Below, one piece after another: positions 61,002 through 64,000 of a DNA stretch of 64,000 nucleotides. The notes under the pieces are model-generated. The model was not told where the DNA came from, did not search any database, and saw nothing but the letters and a program-made list of their open reading frames with translations. The position numbers and the translations under genes are program-made. Every line of letters starts with the position of its first letter. Position 1 is the stretch's first letter. Origin of the DNA: an uncultured Litoreibacter sp. (GTDB lineage Bacteria > Pseudomonadota > Alphaproteobacteria > Rhodobacterales > Rhodobacteraceae); NCBI RefSeq assembly GCF_947487515.1, contig NZ_CANKWO010000004.1:248001-312000 (forward strand), written 5' to 3'.

Positions 61002-62156
61002 ATGGCCAAGGGGAATAACATCGGGCTTAGCAGCCCAGCCGTCATCGCCGGAGTATGTGCGGTAATCGGTGTATTGGGAGTAGGCGGGTATTTTGCCCTG
61101 CAAGGTGAAGACGCCACGGAGCCTCCGACTATCTCGGAAAAGGCGGTGCCAAAGGCGCATGTTGACGCCCCTGAGGCCCCGCCCGCACAGGTTGCGGTTG
61201 AGGATAAGGTCGAGGATGTGTCGCCTACGCCTACGCCTACGCCTACGCCTACGCCTACGCCTACACCTACATTTGATATTGTGCAGGTCGCCCCAGATGG
61301 TGGCGGTGTCGTTGCGGGCACTGCCCAGCCAGGAGAGGAAGTCTTGCTCTTGCTTGATGGCGAAGAGATCGCGCGAAGTGAGGCAAACACCTCGGGTAAG
61401 TTCGGAGTGGCATTGGACTTTCCAGCGTCTGACGCGCCTCGAACCTTGTCGATTGTAACAGAACGCGACGATGGCACCACGGGTGCATCGCAAGGCACAG
61501 TTCTGATTTCGCCTGTGCGTGCGCCCGAACCCAAATCAGAACCGGAACCGGAAGCACCTTCGGTGCAGACCGCCCAAGCGGAGCCAACACCGGAACCCGC
61601 GCCGCAAGCCCCCGCAGTTGTCTTGGCCGACAATACCGGTGTCACTGTGCTGCAACCTGCGCCTCAACCCGCAGCCCCGAGCACTGACGAAGATGCGCCC
61701 GTGGTGGCCAATGTGGTGATCGACACAATCAGCTATGATGCCGAGGGCGAGGTTGCCCTATCGGGGCGCGGTGCCTCGCAGGGATTTGTGCGGGTATATC
61801 TGAACGACCAGCCGGTGAAGACGACCCGCATTACCCAAAGCGGCGCATGGGAAACCCCCCTGCCGGATGTGGATGCGGGGGTCTACCGGTTGCGCGTAGA
61901 TGAGGTCGACGAGGACGGGGCAGTGACCAGTCGGGTAGAGACCCCGTTTCAGCGCGAAGCTCTTGAGGTGGTGACCTCTGCACCGCAGGTCGCAACGGCG
62001 GTCACCGTTCAGCCCGGCTTTACGCTTTGGGCGATTGCGCGCGACAGGTTTGGGACCGGAGACCAATATGTCCGCGTCTACGAGGCCAACCGCGACCTGA
62101 TCCGTGATCCGGATTTGATCTACCCCGGGCAGGTTTTCACCTTACCACAAGAGTAG
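61002..62156 (+). CDS. LysM-domain membrane-anchored protein with Pro-Thr repeat
   Basis: A 384-residue protein. A membrane anchor (10-31) precedes a Pro/Glu-rich spacer with (PT)8, a Ser-rich beta-domain (VVAGTAQPGEEVLLLLDGEEIARSEA, FGVALDFPASDAP), a second similar domain (EVALSGRGASQGFVRVYLND), and a C-terminal LysM (PGFTLWAIARDRFGTGDQYVRVYEANRDLI). It probably spans from inner membrane to peptidoglycan. ATG 61002 is preferred over longer in-frame starts from 60915. The two Ig-like domains resemble each other. Confidence 0.87.
   Translation: MAKGNNIGLSSPAVIAGVCAVIGVLGVGGYFALQGEDATEPPTISEKAVPKAHVDAPEAPPAQVAVEDKVEDVSPTPTPTPTPTPTPTPTFDIVQVAPDGGGVVAGTAQPGEEVLLLLDGEEIARSEANTSGKFGVALDFPASDAPRTLSIVTERDDGTTGASQGTVLISPVRAPEPKSEPEPEAPSVQTAQAEPTPEPAPQAPAVVLADNTGVTVLQPAPQPAAPSTDEDAPVVANVVIDTISYDAEGEVALSGRGASQGFVRVYLNDQPVKTTRITQSGAWETPLPDVDAGVYRLRVDEVDEDGAVTSRVETPFQREALEVVTSAPQVATAVTVQPGFTLWAIARDRFGTGDQYVRVYEANRDLIRDPDLIYPGQVFTLPQE
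61224..61271 (+). repeat. CCTACG hexanucleotide microsatellite encoding (PT)8
   Basis: Six perfect CCTACG units followed by two CCTACA units, all in frame as Pro-Thr. Changes in unit number would alter linker length without shifting frame. Confidence 0.95.
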
Positions 62157-62350
62157 CGGCTGCGTGCGCGGGGGGATCCGGCTTCTGAAGGGGCATTTGG
62201 CCGCCCAAGCGGTTGTTTGCGGCCCAATGGTCAAGAAATTTGCACAGATAGAGCCCAACGCGCCGCGATTCCGTGATGACGGGTCTGGCCCTTCTTCTGC
62301 GCGCTCCGTAAGCTGCTGATCTTGAGCACCTGCGCAGAAAGCCCGCCCCT

Positions 62351-64000
62351 ATGGTTACCGAAGTCTCCGACGCCCGTTTGAAGCAAGATTTGCGCAAAGA
62401 CGGCTTTCACGTGTTGCGCAAAGTGTTGCCCTACCTTTGGCCTGAGGGAAAAGCTTGGGTAAAGCGGCGGGTGGTCTTCGCCTTGGGGTTCTTGGTCCTG
62501 TCCAAGATTATCGCGATGGTTTCGGCGCCCTTGATGGGCATGGCGGTCGATGCTTTGGGCAACGGGGCCGCGGGTCCGGCTTGGCTGCTGGGTGTCGGGG
62601 CGGTGGGGATCACCTTGGCCTATGGGATTGCGCGGTTGCTCAATGTGGGTTTCCAACAATTGCGCGACGTGGTGTTTGCAGTGGTGGGGCAGCGGGCGCT
62701 GCGGATGTTGGCGCTCGAGACTTTCACCCATATTCACCGTCTGTCGATGCGCTACCACATCACGCGAAAGACTGGCGGCCTGTCTCGGATCATCGAGCGC
62801 GGGGTCAAAGGTGTTGAATTCCTGTTGCGGTTTTTGCTGTTCTCTATCGGGCCGCTCATTTTGGAATTGCTGTTTATTTCCGGCTATTTGGCCATCGTCT
62901 TTAGTGTTTGGTATCTCGTCGTCGTGCTGGTTACGATTGCCCTCTACACTTGGTTCACCTTTGCGGTGACCGAATGGCGTGTGCGCATGCGCAAGGAAAT
63001 GAACGACCAAGACACTGACGCCAACCAAAAGGCCATCGATTCACTGTTGAACTTCGAGACGGTGAAATACTTCGGAGCCGAGCAACGCGAGGCCTCCCGC
63101 TATGACAGCGCCATGGAGAAATATGTCGCCGCCGCGCTGAAGACATCCTACTCGCTGGCCTTTTTGAACTTCGGTCAATCGCTGTTGATCACTGCGGGCT
63201 TGGTGACCGTTATGGTTATGGCGGCGTTCGGTGTGCAAAACGGGACGATGACCGTTGGCGGGTTTGTGGTGGTCAATGCCTATATGATCCAGATCACCAT
63301 GCCGTTGAATTTCTTGGGGACGGTTTACCGCGAAATTCGCCAGTCATTGGTGGATATGGGAGAGATGTTCACCCTGTTGGAGCAACCCGCAGAGGTGACT
63401 GACAAGCCGGATGCTCCGGCCTTGGTGGTGACGGAAGGGGCGGTGCGTCTGGAGGATGTGCATTTTGGCTATGACGCCGAGCGCCCGATCCTGAAAGGGG
63501 TATCCCTTGAGGTGCACGCAGGGCAAACGGTGGCTATCGTGGGCCCTTCGGGGTCTGGTAAATCCACCATTGGCCGCCTGTTGTTCCGCTTCTATGACGC
63601 GAGTGCTGGGGGATTGTCGATTGACGGCCAAGATGTGCGCGATGTTACGCAAACCAGCTTGCATGACGCCATCGGCGTGGTGCCTCAGGACACCGTTTTG
63701 TTCAATGATACGGTCCTCTACAACATCGCCTACGGCAAAGCCGGCGCCACTCGCGCCGAGATCGAAGAGGCCGCCAAGGCCGCTAAAATCCACGACTTTA
63801 TCATGGACCTGCCCGACGGCTATGAGACCACAGTGGGGGAGCGCGGTTTGAAACTATCTGGCGGCGAGAAGCAGCGGGTGGGCATCGCGCGCACCTTGCT
63901 GAAAAACCCGCCGATCCTGTTGCTGGACGAGGCAACCTCCGCGCTGGATACCGAAACCGAGGCCGACATTCAGCATTCGCTGCGCGACATGGCGCATGGG
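62351..64000 (+). CDS. Atm1/HMT1-type ABC exporter, 3' partial
   Basis: The frame from ATG 62351 is open for 550 codons to the window edge. It is a half-transporter: six-helix membrane domain first, including NFETVKYFGAEQRE, a hallmark of the Atm1/HMT1 group, then an ATPase domain with Walker A GPSGSGKST, signature KLSGGEKQR and Walker B ILLLDEATSALD. These exporters move glutathione-derived sulfur or metal conjugates out of the cytoplasm. The remaining C-terminus (likely about 50-60 residues) lies beyond the window. Confidence 0.95.
   Translation, partial: MVTEVSDARLKQDLRKDGFHVLRKVLPYLWPEGKAWVKRRVVFALGFLVLSKIIAMVSAPLMGMAVDALGNGAAGPAWLLGVGAVGITLAYGIARLLNVGFQQLRDVVFAVVGQRALRMLALETFTHIHRLSMRYHITRKTGGLSRIIERGVKGVEFLLRFLLFSIGPLILELLFISGYLAIVFSVWYLVVVLVTIALYTWFTFAVTEWRVRMRKEMNDQDTDANQKAIDSLLNFETVKYFGAEQREASRYDSAMEKYVAAALKTSYSLAFLNFGQSLLITAGLVTVMVMAAFGVQNGTMTVGGFVVVNAYMIQITMPLNFLGTVYREIRQSLVDMGEMFTLLEQPAEVTDKPDAPALVVTEGAVRLEDVHFGYDAERPILKGVSLEVHAGQTVAIVGPSGSGKSTIGRLLFRFYDASAGGLSIDGQDVRDVTQTSLHDAIGVVPQDTVLFNDTVLYNIAYGKAGATRAEIEEAAKAAKIHDFIMDLPDGYETTVGERGLKLSGGEKQRVGIARTLLKNPPILLLDEATSALDTETEADIQHSLRDMAHG

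Noticed and set aside
61224-61271. Possible CRISPR-like tandem repeat
   Set aside because: Units are contiguous hexamers without spacers and encode a Pro-Thr linker.
1-64000. tRNA, rRNA, riboswitch or integrase attachment sites
   Set aside because: I looked for cloverleaf-like and conserved RNA text, including beside the T6SS island, and saw none; a covariance-model scan would be decisive.

Overview
The window looks like chromosomal DNA of a marine alphaproteobacterium of the Rhodobacteraceae (Roseobacter group). This rests on gene content rather than any marker RNA: a ccmFGHI cytochrome c maturation block, ScsB/ScsC-type disulfide proteins, heterotetrameric sarcosine oxidase in the order soxB-soxD-soxA-soxG, osmoregulated periplasmic glucan genes, a SitABCD metal importer with Mur/Fur-like boxes, a PuuE-UraD fusion, DUF1289 beside RuvX, and GTG/TTG starts with 1-8 nt overlaps in tight operons. 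No rRNA, tRNA or CRISPR array was seen.

Layout. 1-7606 (+) is an amide/pyrimidine catabolic and uptake unit: a 5'-truncated M20 N-carbamoyl amidohydrolase, a lipoprotein, an interrupted small frame, dihydropyrimidinase, a small membrane protein behind a hairpin, and a THI5/NMT1-type ABC importer. 7651-9555 holds polyphosphate kinase 2 and an EamA transporter. 9672-16753 is a cytochrome c maturation and periplasmic thiol-redox block (ccmF, ccmG, ccmH, ccmI, then scsB and a divergent scsC-like gene). 16792-19857 carries a GAPDH homologue, an L,D-transpeptidase and phosphomannomutase. 20265-23914 is an orphan type VI secretion island: a vgrG broken by two frameshifts, an unrecognised protein, a small membrane protein coupled to it, and a PAAR tip protein. 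24161-28244 (-) is purine/ureide catabolism (NCS2 permease, allA, allE, puuE-uraD fusion). 28399-29791 is a DUF2189 membrane protein facing a TetR regulator.

29880-33341 (-) is the sitABCD metal importer; a ZinT gene with a Zur-like palindrome lies at 35244-35891. Between and after them are NIPSNAP, a secreted JAMM-like protein, a FAH hydrolase, MYG1, DusA, an RNA methyltransferase, DUF1289 and RuvX. 40293-45543 (+) is sarcosine oxidase. 45633-50763 carries a duplicated-domain secreted protein, Fe/Mn superoxide dismutase, DUF302, a TPP enzyme and a class III CoA-transferase. 51188-57323 (+) is a TTC38-like protein followed by opgC-opgG-opgH. 57324-60205 (-) is a five-gene run of exported proteins: an esterase, a rhodanese, an SCO1-like protein and two Cys-rich unknowns. 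The end holds a LOG-family hydrolase, a LysM protein with a (PT)8 microsatellite, and an Atm1-type ABC exporter cut by the window edge.

The most unusual parts are the T6SS island with its frameshifted VgrG and candidate effector/immunity pair, the five-gene exported redox cluster, the interrupted frame at 1690-1938, the hairpin abutting the start codon at 3550, and several palindromic operator candidates. All functional statements come from reading translations by eye; no database search was run.
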